Origin: Epiperipatus broadwayi
Taxonomy: Eukaryota > Onychophora > Udeonychophora > Euonychophora > Peripatidae
Assembly: GCA_028023455.1 (NCBI GenBank)
Contig: JAQFVV010000002.1
Location: 30,881,725-30,945,724, forward strand
Direction: 5' to 3'
Length of the DNA: 64,000 bases
Positions 31,675 through 44,050 of the stretch are shown one piece after another (positions within the stretch are counted from its first letter, which is position 1; each line of letters begins with the position of its first letter). Both the position numbers and the translations under genes were made by a program. The notes beneath the pieces were generated by a model. That model was not told where the DNA came from. It made no database searches and saw only the letters and a list, made by a program, of their open reading frames with translations.

Positions 31675-33080
31675 TCCTATATTATTCCCAGTGATGTTGG
31701 TGTTTAATGTTATTAAAAAGAAAGACAATTTTACGGCAATTTTTTGTAATATTTCCACTTTATTTGTTATTTTTTTCTATTAACTAAAGTTATTAACATA
31801 AAAAAATGTCACAACCATAAATACAAAAAACTCCATAAATGAAACCTCTTATTTATTCTTTCTGAAAACTGAATTTTAGAGCCCTTGAACCATATTCTTT
31901 TCTGAACAGATAGTTTGTTGAAACAACTTTTGTCATTGCATTGCCATTAGGGTATAGTTGCAGATTAACGGTCATATCATGACCATTAATAAAGACTTTT
32001 CAGGAAGGCAGGATCATATATCTTTGGAAATACTCCAGGACATGCTATTCTATTTGAGGAAGATCCCAAATTTTCATCATTTAGCCAAAATGATAGTGAC
32101 AAAAAGAAAGACAAAATGTTGTCATAAACATTCTGAATGGAATTCATAATAGATTTATATATTTTTTTAAACTTAACATCACAGATTCATTAATATAAAA
32201 TTGAAAAAAAAAAAAGAATTACTTTTTTCAACTTTTGAAAGTGTATAATTGAACAAAAAAACCACTTCTGGGCTTGCCACATGATAAATACCCAAGTACC
32301 ATTTTTTCTAATTTACTATATTAATAGCAATTTATTCTTCATACTATTCATCATTATGCATTGAAGATTATACAAAAAAAAAAAGGCAGTAATTTAGATA
32401 GAATCTAATTGATTTCGAATATATAATTCTTTTTGGGGAGTTTCTGCAACCAGAGGATGAAGCTAAGCATCCATATGTTTTTAATTATCTTTCTCTAATA
32501 ATATTAAAATTCTAAAGGAGAATTACATATTTAAAATCATGTGAAGAGATAGAGTAGTGTATTCAAGAGCTAATGTTTTATGAATGAAATCTAATCTGAG
32601 CACTATATTAAAGTTGCACGATTCCCTGAGAAACTGATTACAATTATATAGGAACTTGATCATTAATGGCTTGATTTCATCTGGATTATAGCATTTACTT
32701 GAAGACACAATAATTTTTATGCTGGATCTTGTAATATATTTCTATACAGATCAAGTGCAGACATTTTTTTTTATATACATGCAGATATAATAATGCTAAT
32801 TGTACTTGTTAGGAAAGAAATGAAAGATTATATTTATCTCCCAATACTGCCTTAATTAAATAGATGTAACTCGTAAGAACCAAAGATTAGAAGTAAATGA
32901 AACTTTATATATATATCAGTGCCGAAGCATGACTTTTTTTGGAATGAAAGCACACTTCTTTTTTTTTATAATGTTTTTAGTTCACTTGCCACAACAATTT
33001 TTACATAATAGTGCTTAATATATACACATATATACTACACACATCTAGAAAAATCTGAAACTCTTTTATCTGTAAATCAG
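31675..33080. other. AT-rich DNA, nothing recognised
   Basis: Small ORFs here have no recognisable domains. Confidence 0.4.
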
Positions 33081-33087
33081 AGGATAT

Positions 33088-33540
33088 ATTATCAATATAT
33101 TTTTGTCTTCCAAATCCTTTTAGCATTCTTAAAAGTTTTAACTGTAAATTAGATCTTAGCATTGTTTGAATTTCTTATAATCAACAAGAATGTGAGAATG
33201 AGTTAGTCGAGTTCATTTCCAATCCCATGTATATAAAAACAATTCGACTGTTGGTAAAAAAATTGAAAGTCAACAGTAATTCCATTTAAAAAATAATGAA
33301 TTTGAATTGATGATTCTAATCAGATTGTGATTAGTTTTTAATTATAGATAATACATTATCAATATATTTTTATCTTCCAAATTTTTTTAACATTTTTAAA
33401 AGTTTTAACTGTAAATTAGATCTTTACATTGTTTGAACTTTTTATAATCAACGAGAATGTGAGAATGAGTGAGTCAAGCTCATTCTCAATCCCTACATAT
33501 GTAAAAACAATTCAACTGTTGGTAAAAAAAATTGAAAGTG
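33088..33540. repeat. Direct duplication of a ~186-bp unit, 266-bp period
   Basis: 33088-33273 and 33354-33540 both run from TTATCAATATATTTTTNTCT through GTTTTAACTGTAAATTAGAT and GAATGTGAGAATGAGT to ACTGTTGGTAAAAAAA, about 88-90 per cent alike. Local duplication of unknown role. Confidence 0.8.
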
Positions 33541-34190
33541 AATTTTTTAAACTGAATTTTGATGAAAGCTTTTGAATGTTTTAGTGAATTTTTGTACGGA
33601 AGCACTCATTCCATTCAGTACATGGACACTTCATCCCTGATGAACAATTTCAAACCTTATCTACAGTCAGGTATTGACATTTAGTTCAGCATCTCTTCTC
33701 CAGTTGCCCCCACCAACCTTTTGTCATGAAACATCATATATACTCAAACATACATATAAAGTAAACAATAACATATCAAACCTGATATTTAAAGAAAGAT
33801 AATTGATTAAGTGGAAATTACTGCAAGTTTTTAGAAATATGTTCCTAATAAATAAAGATGTCATTGATATTTAAAAAAAAAAAAAACTGAAAGAGAATTA
33901 TGTTTTCAAAATCACTTGTAGATTAGCAAAGTGGTAGAATAGTAGATTTAGCTAAAGGTTTCTGAATTGAACTGGGTATACAATATATAAAATTTTTTTA
34001 ACTTACCATGTATGGATTCATGTTTATTAATAGAAATTCTAAAAAGTTATACACAATAGATTGAATTATTATTAAAATTTAATTTAAGTTTTTATGTATT
34101 TTAAATTGAATAATAATTTATTTGTTCTAAAATTAAAGTAGCATTTTTTCTATAGAATAATTTTTAAAAAAAAGTAATATACATGTAATT
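33541..34190. other. AT-rich DNA, nothing recognised
   Basis: No ORF with a domain or structured repeat. Confidence 0.4.
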
Positions 34191-34194
34191 ATTA

Positions 34195-34290
34195 AAATCA
34201 GTCAACAGTTAGACAATCCCAATATCAATAACAATCAGCAATCTCAAACTGTTGTCAAGGCAACCTCCTTTTAACAATAAACTGCATTGG
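34195..34290 (-). mobile_element. Solo arm of family D fold-back repeat
   Basis: GTCAACAGTTAGACAATCCC, AATCTCAAACTGTTGTCAAG and GCAACCTCCTTTTAACAAT match the arms at 54760-54840 and 55090-55175 (reverse) and 6035-6115 (reverse). Confidence 0.65.
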
Positions 34291-35325
34291 ATAATAAGAG
34301 ATAAAGAGAGCTTATAGAAAGACTAGTATAAAATAAGATAGGTATACATAATTACATATATATGTAATTAGGTTGATTTGCACTTGAATAACAAATATAA
34401 TTTTGCCTAATGCTATCCTCATAAACATGGAATTGAACAGGAATAGAGATAATAGCAAAACCAAAATTTACTATATTATCTTACAAAGTTGGTTTCATAC
34501 ATTAAATAAATAGATTTTTTCAAGTGAAAGTCAGAAATAAAAACAAATATATACAGACTTATAACTAAGCACAAATTCAATTGGCAAAAACTATCAGCAT
34601 TAAACAGTGTTTTCGTAAGATTGTTAGTGTGAGGCCCAAAATGATTAAGCCTTTCAATATATTTTACTGAAGTCATTTGTGTTAATTTACTAACTACTTT
34701 TTTCCCCATCAGTTGATTTTTGTATAAAACCTTTATATCATACTAAAATTTAATAAATTGGACTTGATTTCTTTTCCAAATATTGAAAAAATGAGTTGTA
34801 AATAAGAACAAAGGACATGGTATATCATATACAATGTGAAAGTAAGTACTTTTCACAAAATAAATTATTTTTATTTTATTTTATTTTTTTAAAATGCAAA
34901 CAAACCAATGTGGATTTATGATAAATCTATCAAATTCTGCTATAAAATCTGATATTTGTTTTATAATCATTACAATGTTTGAAAAGATTTTAACATCACA
35001 GCAATCGTAGCATATACAAACCTTATATGATCAGTTTTCACATAAGGCATGATCAACCATATTATAGATAAGTTTATTAACTGTTTTAAAAATAAAACAA
35101 ATAAATAAAATCAAAGTGGATATATGTATTCTTTTTGTTTTAAATAATTATTAACCAATTAGTATATAAAAATAATCAGAAATATTTAATACACAAGCAA
35201 AAAATGTTTTTTTTTTTTTTCAATTTGGAAGACTTTACATGAAAACAAGACCAAAGAAAGAAATGCCTTGATAGAGTTTGTTTCACCTATAAACGGTAAA
35301 GATGTTTTATCTTTGAGTGATGATG
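34291..35325. other. AT-rich DNA, nothing recognised
   Basis: A perfect 20-base palindrome, AATTACATATATATGTAATT, is at about 34352-34371. No coding signal. Confidence 0.4.
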
Positions 35326-35329
35326 AAAT

Positions 35330-36050
35330 AAGATGCACTGTGACTTCTTTTTCAGAGTCAAGAATCTCTCAGATACCATGTCCAGAAAAAAACTGTTATC
35401 CACTTTACCTTCCCTTTTTCATTATCTGCCCTAAGTTATTCCTGTATTCTTCTCTACCCTGTTCCATCTCATTTCCACAACTTAATTTTTGTCAACTCCA
35501 TAGTCTTTATACCTAAATCTCTTTTTTATTTTTTTAAACAGCATAAAAAACAAGAACCCACTTTCTGTATAAACACTTTGTTTATATTTATTCTTCCACA
35601 ACTTCATTATTTGTACTCTTTCTGCTTGCAGACATTTACATTAATTTAACAGATGCCTAATATTTTCTGTGCCTTCATTACATAACTTGCAGGCTAAATC
35701 ACCCTATTTTTTCCATTTATGTGTATATTCCCTTGTTGCTAAAGATCCTGTTCCTTAAACAGTATCATTTACATTTATATATATTTAAACTCTTTACTCT
35801 TCATACTGATTCATCTCTCCAATTCCCTATTCTTTATTAATGCATCTATTCTTCTATCCCATTCCTCAGCACTATAATACTGAACAATTCTCCTAACACA
35901 AACATCCCACCTTTGTGTAAATATACTGCTATAAATTCTTTATCCAAATCTTCTGCATACTGTACTACCTTTTTCACCTGTCTTGTTGCATGCCCTTTCT
36001 TTTATTATCTGTAAACTGCAATCTACCAAACATTTTCATTTTGCTTTGCT
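35330..36050 (-). pseudogene. LINE 3' end with Cys/His knuckle (family Z, copy 2)
   Basis: On the minus strand this matches copy 1 (16800-17611): a reverse-strand TGACTCTGAAAAAGAAGTCA end, then the knuckle region (about 35640-35710) with CKLCNEG-like and ENIRHLL-like residues in broken frames, and the upstream part to about 36050. More decayed than copies 1 and 3. Confidence 0.6.
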
Positions 36051-36132
36051 GACTGTCTATATCATATTGACCACTTTAGCTTTTTTTTTGAATTAATCAT
36101 CATCATCATCATCATCAACCATTATCAATCAA

Positions 36133-37167
36133 CTACAGGATGAAGGTCTCTCCAAGTTTAATCCATCTTCTGCGATCTTTAGCTTCTCTTCTCCACAATA
36201 CCCCTGCACACTTTCTTATTTCACCCATCCATCTCACATGTGGTCTCTTTCTGGGTCTTTTACAACCTTTTGGAATCCAGTTTAAAATTTTAATTGTCCA
36301 TCTATTATCTTCTCTTCTAGCAATATGTCCAGCCCAACTCCATTTCAATCTTTTAATTTTTTTAATAAGGTCAGTAACACCTGTTTGTTGCCTTACCCAT
36401 ACATTACGTTTTCGATCTCTTCTTGTTACTCCCAACATGCATCTCTCCATACTCCTTTGAGTGGTCTGAAGTCTCTGTATTGCTCTTCTATTAAGTGTCC
36501 AATTCTCAGATCCATAAGTAAGAACTGGTAAAACACATCTGTTAAAAACCATCATTTTCAAGCACATAGGCATATTTCCTTTTAGTATCAAGTTATTTCT
36601 ACCAAAAGCACTCCAACCAAGTTTAATTCTGTGATTAATTTCATCCATTATGTTTCCATCTGTATTAATAATCTGACCAAGGTATTTGTAACTGTTAACT
36701 TCTTCTAATTCTTCATAATCAATCTTTATTTTCATAGTTTGAGCAAATTGATTAAACATTACTTTAGTCTTTTTAACATTTATCTTTAGTCCTACTTTTC
36801 TACTTTTATCTGCTAACTCCTGCAACATTTCCTGCAGCTCTGAAGCATTATTTGCAAAAACAACTACATCATCTGCGAAATCTAAATGACTTAAATACTC
36901 TCCATTTACTTTCACTCCTTTAGATTCCCATTTTAATCCACAAAATACTTCTTGCAGCACTGCTGTAAAAAGTTTTGGAGATATGGAGTCACCTTGTCTT
37001 ACACCTTTCTCAATGTTGATTTTTCCAGTATCATTATGTAATCTAATTGTTGCTGATGCATTTTTATAAATATTCTTTAAAATATGACAATATCTTGGAT
37101 CTATACCTTGATGATCCAATGCTTTAATCGCTGAAGAAATGTGTATAGAATCGAATGTCTTCTTCAT
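36133..37167 (-). pseudogene. LINE-R reverse transcriptase palm, thumb and C-terminus
   Basis: It begins KKTFDSIHISSAIKALDHQG, then GVRQGDSISPKLFTAVLQEV, LDFADDVVVFANN (FADD catalytic motif), GLKINVKKTKVM, YKYLGQIINTDGN, LTYGSENWTLN, and RLKWSWAGHIARREDNRW to the end. The residues match RTE polyproteins throughout. This segment is intact but out of frame with the upstream one, so the element cannot make a complete protein. Confidence 0.85.
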
Positions 37168-38455
37168 AATCTACAAATCCAAAACATAATGACAACTCAT
37201 ATTCATTTGTCCTTTCTATGACTTCCCTCAATACCCGGATATGATCTATTGTATTAAAACCACTTTTAAATCCAGCTTGTTCTCTTGGTTGGTGGAAATC
37301 CAAAGTTCTCTGTAGACGAGTTGTAATTATCTTGGTAAACATTTTATATAAAACTGATAAAAGGCTGATAGGTCTGTAATTTCTAATATTTTTTTTATCA
37401 CCTTTTTTAAATATTAATATTATTACTGCATTCTTCCAATCTTCCGGTACATCTTTATCATTTAGACATTTGGTATATAACTTTGCTAAAATTGTTTCTA
37501 TTTCTTCACCTGCTTTTTTTAATATATCAATTATAATTCCATCATTTCCTGGAGCCTTTCCTTTCTTCATACATTTAATTGCATGTCTCACTTCTTCATT
37601 TAAAATTCTGGGCAATTCAGAAGATGTAATAGATATAGGAGGTACTTGTTCTTTATTACTATATAATTCTTGATAAAAATCTTCTACCAATTTCATGATG
37701 TCATCTCTCTTTTTAGTAATAATTCCATCTTTCTTTCTTATTGCAGATAGAAATTTCCTACCAATACCAAAATGTTGTTTAACATTCTTGAGACTTTTAT
37801 TTTCTTCTACAGCTTTCCTTGCTATTTCACAGTTATATTTTCTTATATCATTTTCAACTCTTTTTTGTACCATTTTACAAAATTCGAGATATTCAATTCT
37901 TTTTAATACATCATTTTTGTATATCTTCATATTTCTTCTTTTCTTCATAAATTCTCTAGTCTCAGTAGAAATTTTATTAGTCAATTGCTGCTTTTTTCTA
38001 CCAGCTATCTTTGTTGCAATTTTTAAAAGTGTATCAGTTATTTTCATATTAATTTCATTCAAATCTGAATCATGTTCAAAATCTCCTAACACTTGAAACC
38101 TATTTGTAAGTTCTAATTTAAATTCATTAGAATGTTTCTGAAGATTAGGAATATCAACTGTCAATATTGTTTTTCTTAATAATTTTTGTCTCTCTAGTTT
38201 TACATTAACACGTAACTTACACTGTACTAATCGATGATCACTTCCTGTGTTAAATTTATTAAGAACATTACAATCTTGAAATATGTATTTCCTATTGGTC
38301 AAAATATAATCTAATTCTGCTGTACCTTCATTTGGATGCTTCCATGTCCATTTCTTTTTAACATTTTTCTCAAAAAATGAATTCATAATATAAAGGTTTT
38401 TTTTTTCTGCAAACTCCACAAGTCTATGTCCTCTCATTTCTATTACTATAACCAA
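37124..38455 (-). pseudogene. LINE-R endonuclease end and reverse transcriptase fingers
   Basis: It starts in RGHRLVEFAEKKNLYIMNSF and includes WTWKHPNEGTAELDYILTN and TGSDHRLVQCKL (SDH catalytic motif). A basic helical linker follows, then the RT start CMKKGKAPGNDGIIIDIL, FKKGDKKNIRNYRPISLLSV, QAGFKSGFNTIDHI and FGFVDYE. The frame is lost just where the first catalytic aspartate (FxDYxKAFD) should follow, and continues in the segment at 36133-37167. Confidence 0.85.
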
Positions 38456-38699
38456 AATTACCTACAGCAATTTCATCTTTCATTTGTCTACCAATTCTAG
38501 CATTAAAGTCTCCCATAACAATTTTAAAATGTGGTTTACTCTGATCAAAAGCCTTTTGTACTTCCATATAAAAATCTTCTACTACTTCATCACTATGAGA
38601 ACTTGTTGGGTCATAAACCTGAATTATCTGCATTTGGTATCTGCTATTAAGTTGTATAACTAATCTTACCACTCTGTCCGATACACCATCAATCTCCAC
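38424..38699 (-). pseudogene. LINE-R endonuclease middle segment
   Basis: DRVVRLVIQLNSRYQMQIIQ, VYDPTSSHSDEVVEDFY and VMGDFNARIGRQ (the GDFN catalytic motif) are typical. The frame shifts at GYSNRNER into the next segment with a short overlap. Confidence 0.8.
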
Positions 38700-38833
38700 A
38701 ATATTGTTCTTCCACTTTTTATTTATAATGAATCCTACTCCACTTGTATTTCCAATATGTGTGCCTTTATAATAGAATATATGTCCACTGTTTCTTCACC
38801 TTTTCTTCTAACTTCACAAAGTCCAATAATGTC

Positions 38834-39055
38834 TCATTTAATATAAGACAGTTCTTTTAATTCTTGCAATCTTCCTTCACTTGAAAGTGATCTGCAGTTG
38901 TAAGTACCTAAATAAAGAGTCATCATCAAATGGCAGCTTGGGTCCACAATCAGGGGATTCTTAGCACCCTCTGCCTTCAGCCACCAACCGCTGCCTTGGT
39001 TGGTGACTTTACAGCCTCCTGGGAATAAGGGCCATGCTTTATTTTTGTCTGTCAT
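38834..39055 (-). pseudogene. LINE-R N-terminus and start of endonuclease
   Basis: An open segment of 73 residues ends in YLGTYNCRSLSSEGRLQELK, the usual start of the RTE endonuclease (T-N-R-S-L). The stop at 38834-38836 is a TGA where a tryptophan is expected; the same frame goes on as DIIGLCEVRRKGEETVD with the catalytic glutamate, then shifts frame near 38770 to GHIFYYKGTHIGNTSGVGF. Confidence 0.75.
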
Positions 39056-39120
39056 AATTGTATATATGTATTGGAAAAATATTTATCATTTACACAAACA
39101 TTCATTCTGCCTTATCAGGC

Positions 39121-39297
39121 ACTGAGAAGAAAGACCATGGTGTTTCTCAATCTTAAACTCAGAGGTAAAAAGCCAATAAACTCACCACGCTGGCTAATGC
39201 GTGTTGGTGAGCAGTCCATCCGTGTTCGTATACTATATGAATAATCACATAGTAATAACAGCTGAGAAGAAAGACCATGGTGTTTCTTGATCTTAAA
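39121..39297 (-). repeat. Repeated 37-bp block in LINE-R 5' region
   Basis: 39121-39157 and 39261-39297 both contain CTGAGAAGAAAGACCATGGT followed by GTTTCTYRATCTTAAA, 140 bases apart. They may be repeated 5' promoter units of the LINE. Confidence 0.7.
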
Positions 39298-39477
39298 TCA
39301 ATAAAAGTAGGACCACAGAAATTGCATTATATAAACCCCTTTGATAATCTCAGTTAAGATAATAGTGAAACAGCAGTCTAAAGTAGCACATTATTTCTAA
39401 AGTAAACAAATCATGGTTCTTAACTATTTCATTTTTAGTTATGAAGTTTTATTGGGCCGGAAGTCAATAAATTGTAT

Positions 39478-42425
39478 TTGCATTTTTGCCTTCTACCAAG
39501 AAATTTTGCAAACTTTTTTTACAGCTTTAAAATTCAAGTATATTTTTTTCTGATATTTTAATTTCAAAAAAATTCAAAAGATGTCAGTGTAATCGAATAA
39601 GTGGATCTTCAAATTTTCTAATGATGGATGTCTATTATGTATTTGGTGACTTCAAACTTTGTGAGATTACTTCGAGAAAATATTACGATGGTCTAAAAAC
39701 TTGATTTTTTGAAAAGTTTATGATCATTTTTGTGTAGTAGTTGGGTAATAATTATTGGAAATGAAAAATATATATTATTACATACTTTTTACAGAAATGT
39801 TTTATTTTTAAATATAAAAGAATAGATTTTTCTGAATATTGTTACCATAGAGATTACAGTCATGGGAAATGCAACTGTCTAGAAATCTCATCACTAAACA
39901 GTCTGTTATAAAATTTAGCAATAAAGTGATAGATTTACTAGAAATCAAAAATAATTCATTCAGATTTTTAAAACAAAGAAGATTTTGTCTATTTTGCAAA
40001 TTGAATCTGTTCCGCCTGAAATTTGATGATGAAATAGCATTTTGTTTTGATTAAAATCTAATTTTTGAAATAATTCTGAAAATCATATGTGATTTTTAAA
40101 AAATTATTTAATTTTTAAATAAAAATATCTATCAAATGAGGTTAAATTTATTAGATTCTGATAAATAATAATGGTCTAATATTAAAGTGAAAGTTGAAAG
40201 CTTAAAGTAAATGAAAACAAAGAAATCTATCCGAATGCTAGCATCGTACAGGAGAGATAAATAAAATGAATGCCCAGTTAAAATCATAACTTCAAAAAGT
40301 GAAAGTAATATTAAAAATAATATACCACTTTTGCAGATAAAAAAATCTGATATATATAAATAAGTAATCAAAACAAATACTTTATTTTAGCTTTCATGCT
40401 AAAAAATGTATTTGAATGAAAAAAAAATCTGTACTAAATTTATACAAGAAAATAAACATGTTGAACATGAAGACAATGATATGTTTATATAAATACTATA
40501 TTATCTATGTGATATTATTACATTGGACTTTCCACCATTTATCATTAAATGTTGAATGCGTAGAAACTTTTCAAATACAAACACAAGATAGATGATTACA
40601 AAACATTTCAAATAGTATTTTCTTCTCTTTTTTAGGAGTTGCTCATCTGACAAGTGACAGTACTAGCATAGGAATTGAACTTATACTTTCACATTCTTCA
40701 ATATTCAAGAATGATAACAAGAATTTAAATATGTAAGTTTGAGTTCTGTGCTAGTACTGTCACTGGTCAGGCCAGCAACGTCTGAAGAAGCATGGAGAAT
40801 AATACCGCTCGAAACATTGGGTAATATACTAACATGTGTTGTCTATTTGTATGTGCCTTAAAATTCAATATTCAAAAATCTAAAAGTGTAAGTTTGACTC
40901 TTATGCTGGTATTGACATTTGTCAGGACAGCAGCACTCAAAATATGTAATTTACAAAGCTGTGTTTTCTATTTGTGTGAAATTACTAACAATTGTTGTAT
41001 TTGAAAAGTTTAAACAAAGTTTAAATTTCTTTTAGACATTCAACATCTAATGATAGATTATGGAAATACTCCATCATATCACATTCAAAACCATCACAAA
41101 TCTTCAGGCAAATATATTATTTTCAAATTCAAAAGTTCATAAATGATAAACAATAATTAATGGAAAGCAATGAAAAGATAAAGCCTAAAGCACACATAAT
41201 TGTTAAGTGAGAAAAATCCTTACTCTGTATTGGAGATTTATAAATTTAAACCATAAACATTATGCAAACAGGTCCCCACTGTGACTGTTTTAATTGTTTT
41301 CATTGGCAGTAAGCTTTAAATATTAAATTTAAATCATTATTATTTATCAGAATATAATAAATTTGACTTTATTTGATAGAAATTTTTGTTTAGGATATGA
41401 AGTAAATTCTAAAAAATCACATTTGATTTTTTTAAATATTATTTATATCGCTATCAAAACAAAAGCATTATTTCATCATTCAATGGCCAGGGAGCATTAG
41501 TTTTTTTTTCAGAAACAAATGAAATCTTTTTTATTTTACATTTGTTTTTAAAATGTGAAGAATAAATATAACTATCTGATGCCTATCAATTTATGCATTA
41601 ACCCTCTAGCCTCTGACATATTTCTTTGTTCTCACTAGCTTTAAGTTTTCAACTTTCATTTTAATATTAAACCATTATATTTATCAGAATATAATAAATT
41701 TGGTCTCATTTGATAGCTATTTTTGTTTAGAAATTAAATAAATCTTAAAAAATTACATTTGATTTTTGGAATTATTTTAAAAATTAGATTTTAATCAAAA
41801 CAAAGAACTGTCATATTATTAAATTTCAGGTGGAGTAAATTCAATTTGCAAAATCTTTTTTTGTTTGATATTTGTTTTAAAAATCTGAATGAATTATTTT
41901 TAATGTCTAGTTAATCTATCAATTTATGCTTTAAAAATTTAAATTCTTTTCATAATTTTTATGATATCCCTAAATATTATAACTGCCTGCTAGGTGACAT
42001 AATTTCTAGATAGTTATATTTCCTGTTACCTTAATCACTATGGTAATGTTACATAGAATAATATATTCTTTTATATTTAAAAATAAAACATTTCTTTAAA
42101 AAATATGTAATAATATATATTTTTGATTTCTAATAATTATTACACAATTCTAATACAAATATAATCATAACTTTTCCAAAAAGTCAAGTTTTTAGACCAT
42201 CGTAATATTTTCTCGAAGTAATATTGCAAAGTTTGAGATTGCAAAATATACAATAATTAGGCATCAACACGTGATTTCATTTACTTTGAAATTTCTGCTT
42301 ATTCTGAGGTTTTTGGAATTTTTTTGAAATTAAAATATTAGGAAAAATATATATGTGAATTTTAAAACTGTAAAAAAAATGTGTTAATAAAATTTCTCAA
42401 TAGAGGGTGAAAATTGCAAATTAAA
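39478..42425. mobile_element. Large inverted-repeat element, ~2.9 kb
   Basis: The left arm (about 39478-40243) and right arm (about 41605-42425) are inverted, 770-820 bases each. Anchors are GTTACCATAG/CTATGGTAA, TTTCTCGAAGTAAT reversed, and AAAAACTTGA-TTTTTGAAAAG. Inside lie a second, direct copy of part of the right arm (41285-41600) and a smaller palindrome (40510-41085). No transposase is recognised. Superfamily unknown. Confidence 0.75.
40510..41085. mobile_element. Nested family E palindrome with stem motif
   Basis: The arms TGTTGAATG..AAACTTTTCAAATAC (about 40550-40580) and GTATTTGAAAAGTTTAAACA (about 41000-41020), with further flanking matches, are inverted. Inside is a tighter palindrome (GACAGTACTAGCATAGGAAT at 40656; reverse at about 40742-40762), then the stem motif TCTGAAGAAG...CTCGAAACATT (40778-40812) and a related ATACTAACATGTGTTGTCTA block. 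Family E recurs at 53156-53512. Confidence 0.65.
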
Positions 42426-42959
42426 TTTTTAAATTTCTCAGGCATGGGTTCGATACCTGAAAGAAAGCATCAGTTAAAGGTATAAAATCTATTAATAATG
42501 TTTACAATATTCTAGTATATTTTAATGGTTGGTCATTGATCATATGTTAGCAAACAGCTTGTAGCCATATTCCTTGCAATTTGACTTATTCAAAAGTATA
42601 ACGTTCTATTTTTAACAAAATTGGAGATTGTCAACTGACAATAGAAACCAATCAAGGTGGGGCTCAAAGTAATTAAAGCTGCTCAATTTTCAAATATCCT
42701 GATCTATAAACTTGTTTAGAATTAAAATATTATGAAAAAAATATATAAAAATTATTGATATTTTAAAAAAAGTTAGCAATTTCACTCAATAGGTGGTGAA
42801 TTAACACTCATATGAATTGCTTTGAGAAGAAAATTAAAATGATTAAAACCAGAAGTTTATCATTAATCTTTATTTAGCACCGCTAAGACATTAATAGATG
42901 TTTCAGTGTTAGTAGAGCTTGTATTTGTCCATAGGATGGAGCCACCATACATATACAAG
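42426..42959. other. AT-rich DNA with a partial arm copy and T-arm-like word
   Basis: 42714-42800 repeats part of the outer end of the 2.9-kb element (42330-42415). CATGGGTTCGATACCTG (about 42443-42459) resembles a tRNA T-arm, without a cloverleaf. Confidence 0.4.
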
Positions 42960-43595
42960 ATGTTAGGATTGCTGAATGTTATAGTGTTAAGGAATGGGAT
43001 AAAAGAATAGATGCATTAATAAAGAATAAGGAGTTGGAGAGATGGAGAACTAGTATGAAGAGTAAAAGAGTTTAAATATATATATAGAAGTAAGTGGAAC
43101 ATTGGGTGTGAGTTAATTTATGATAATAGCAAGGAAAGTAGTTTATTGTTTAAGGCTTGAATGGGATCTTTAGCAACAAGAGAATATACATGTAAATGGG
43201 AAAAAATGAGTGATTTAGTCTGCAAATTGTGTAAGGAAGGCATAGAAAATATTAGGCATTTATTAATTGAATGTAAATGCTTGAAAGCAGAAAGGGTACA
43301 AATAATGAAGTTATGGGACAATAAATATGAACAAAGTGATTATACAGAAAGTGGGTTATTGGTTTTTATACTGGGTTTGGCAAAAGATAAGGGGGATTTA
43401 GATATAAAGGCCATAGAGTTGACAAAGATTATGTTGTGGAAATGGGATTGAGCAGATTATGGGAGAAATTAGGGTGGGGAATGGAAAGGGAAGGTAAAGT
43501 GGGGTAACAGGTTTCTCTGGGCATAGTTGCTGAGAGATTCCTGCCTCCATTTAGGAAGAAGTCACAGTCCATCACATCAGCAAGAAGCAGAATCA
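42960..43595 (+). pseudogene. LINE 3' end with Cys/His knuckle (family Z, copy 3)
   Basis: Best-preserved copy. The open segment 43161-43451 reads MGSLATREYTCKWEKM, LVCKLCKEGIENIRHLLIEC, LKAERVQIMKLWDNKYEQSD, GLLVFILGLAKDKGDLDIKA. The CxxC..H..C knuckle is intact. The 3' end at about 43590 (CACAGTCCATCACATCAGC) directly abuts the start of copy 4 (AAAATGTTTGGTAAATTGC). Confidence 0.7.
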
Positions 43596-44050
43596 AAATG
43601 TTTGGTAAATTGCAATTTATGGATAGTATGAGAATAGGAAAAATATTTAAATTGGGTTACGAGTAAAGACAGGCAACAAGAACAAGATGTATGAGAAAGG
43701 TAGTATGGTATGTAGAAGATTTGGATAAAGACTTTATGTCAACATACTTGTACAAAAATGGGATGATTATGTTAGGAGAATTGTTGAGTATTATAATGGG
43801 AAAGAATGGGATAGAAGAATAGATGCATTAATAAAAAATAGGGAGTTGGAGAGATGGAGAACTAGTATGGAGAGTAAAAAGAGTTTAAATATATACAGAA
43901 GTAAGCAGAATATCGGGTGTCAGTTAATTTCCAGTAATAGCAAGGAAAGTAGTTTACTGTTTAACACTCGAACAGGATCATTAGCAACAAGGAAATATAC
44001 ACATAAATGGAGGAATGTGGCAGATTTAGTCTGCAAGTTATGTAATGAAG
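43596..44050 (+). pseudogene. LINE 3' end (family Z, copy 4, left part)
   Basis: It runs head-to-tail after copy 3. The open segment 43846-44050 gives ERWRTSMESKKSLNIYRSKQ, NTRTGSLATRKYTHKW and LVCKLCNE. It stops inside the knuckle at GTAATGAAG and resumes at 46838 with GTAAGGAAG, after a 2787-base insertion. Confidence 0.8.

Larger units (their letters stand above)
36096..39300 (-). mobile_element. RTE-clade LINE (LINE-R), minus strand
   Basis: One polyprotein, apurinic endonuclease then reverse transcriptase, is broken into four frame segments. The 3' end is very short and stops in a (GAT)n-type tail, read on the plus strand as an ATC run (36096-36117), as is usual for RTE elements. The 5' part contains two direct copies of a 37-base sequence (39121-39157 and 39261-39297). 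The C-terminal LKWSWAGHIARREDNRW stretch is diagnostic of RTE-type proteins. Confidence 0.85.

Noticed and set aside
36140-38096. Plus-strand open frames opposite LINE-R (36140-36460, 37470-37673, 37695-38096)
   Set aside because: They are antisense shadows of the RTE polyprotein segments.
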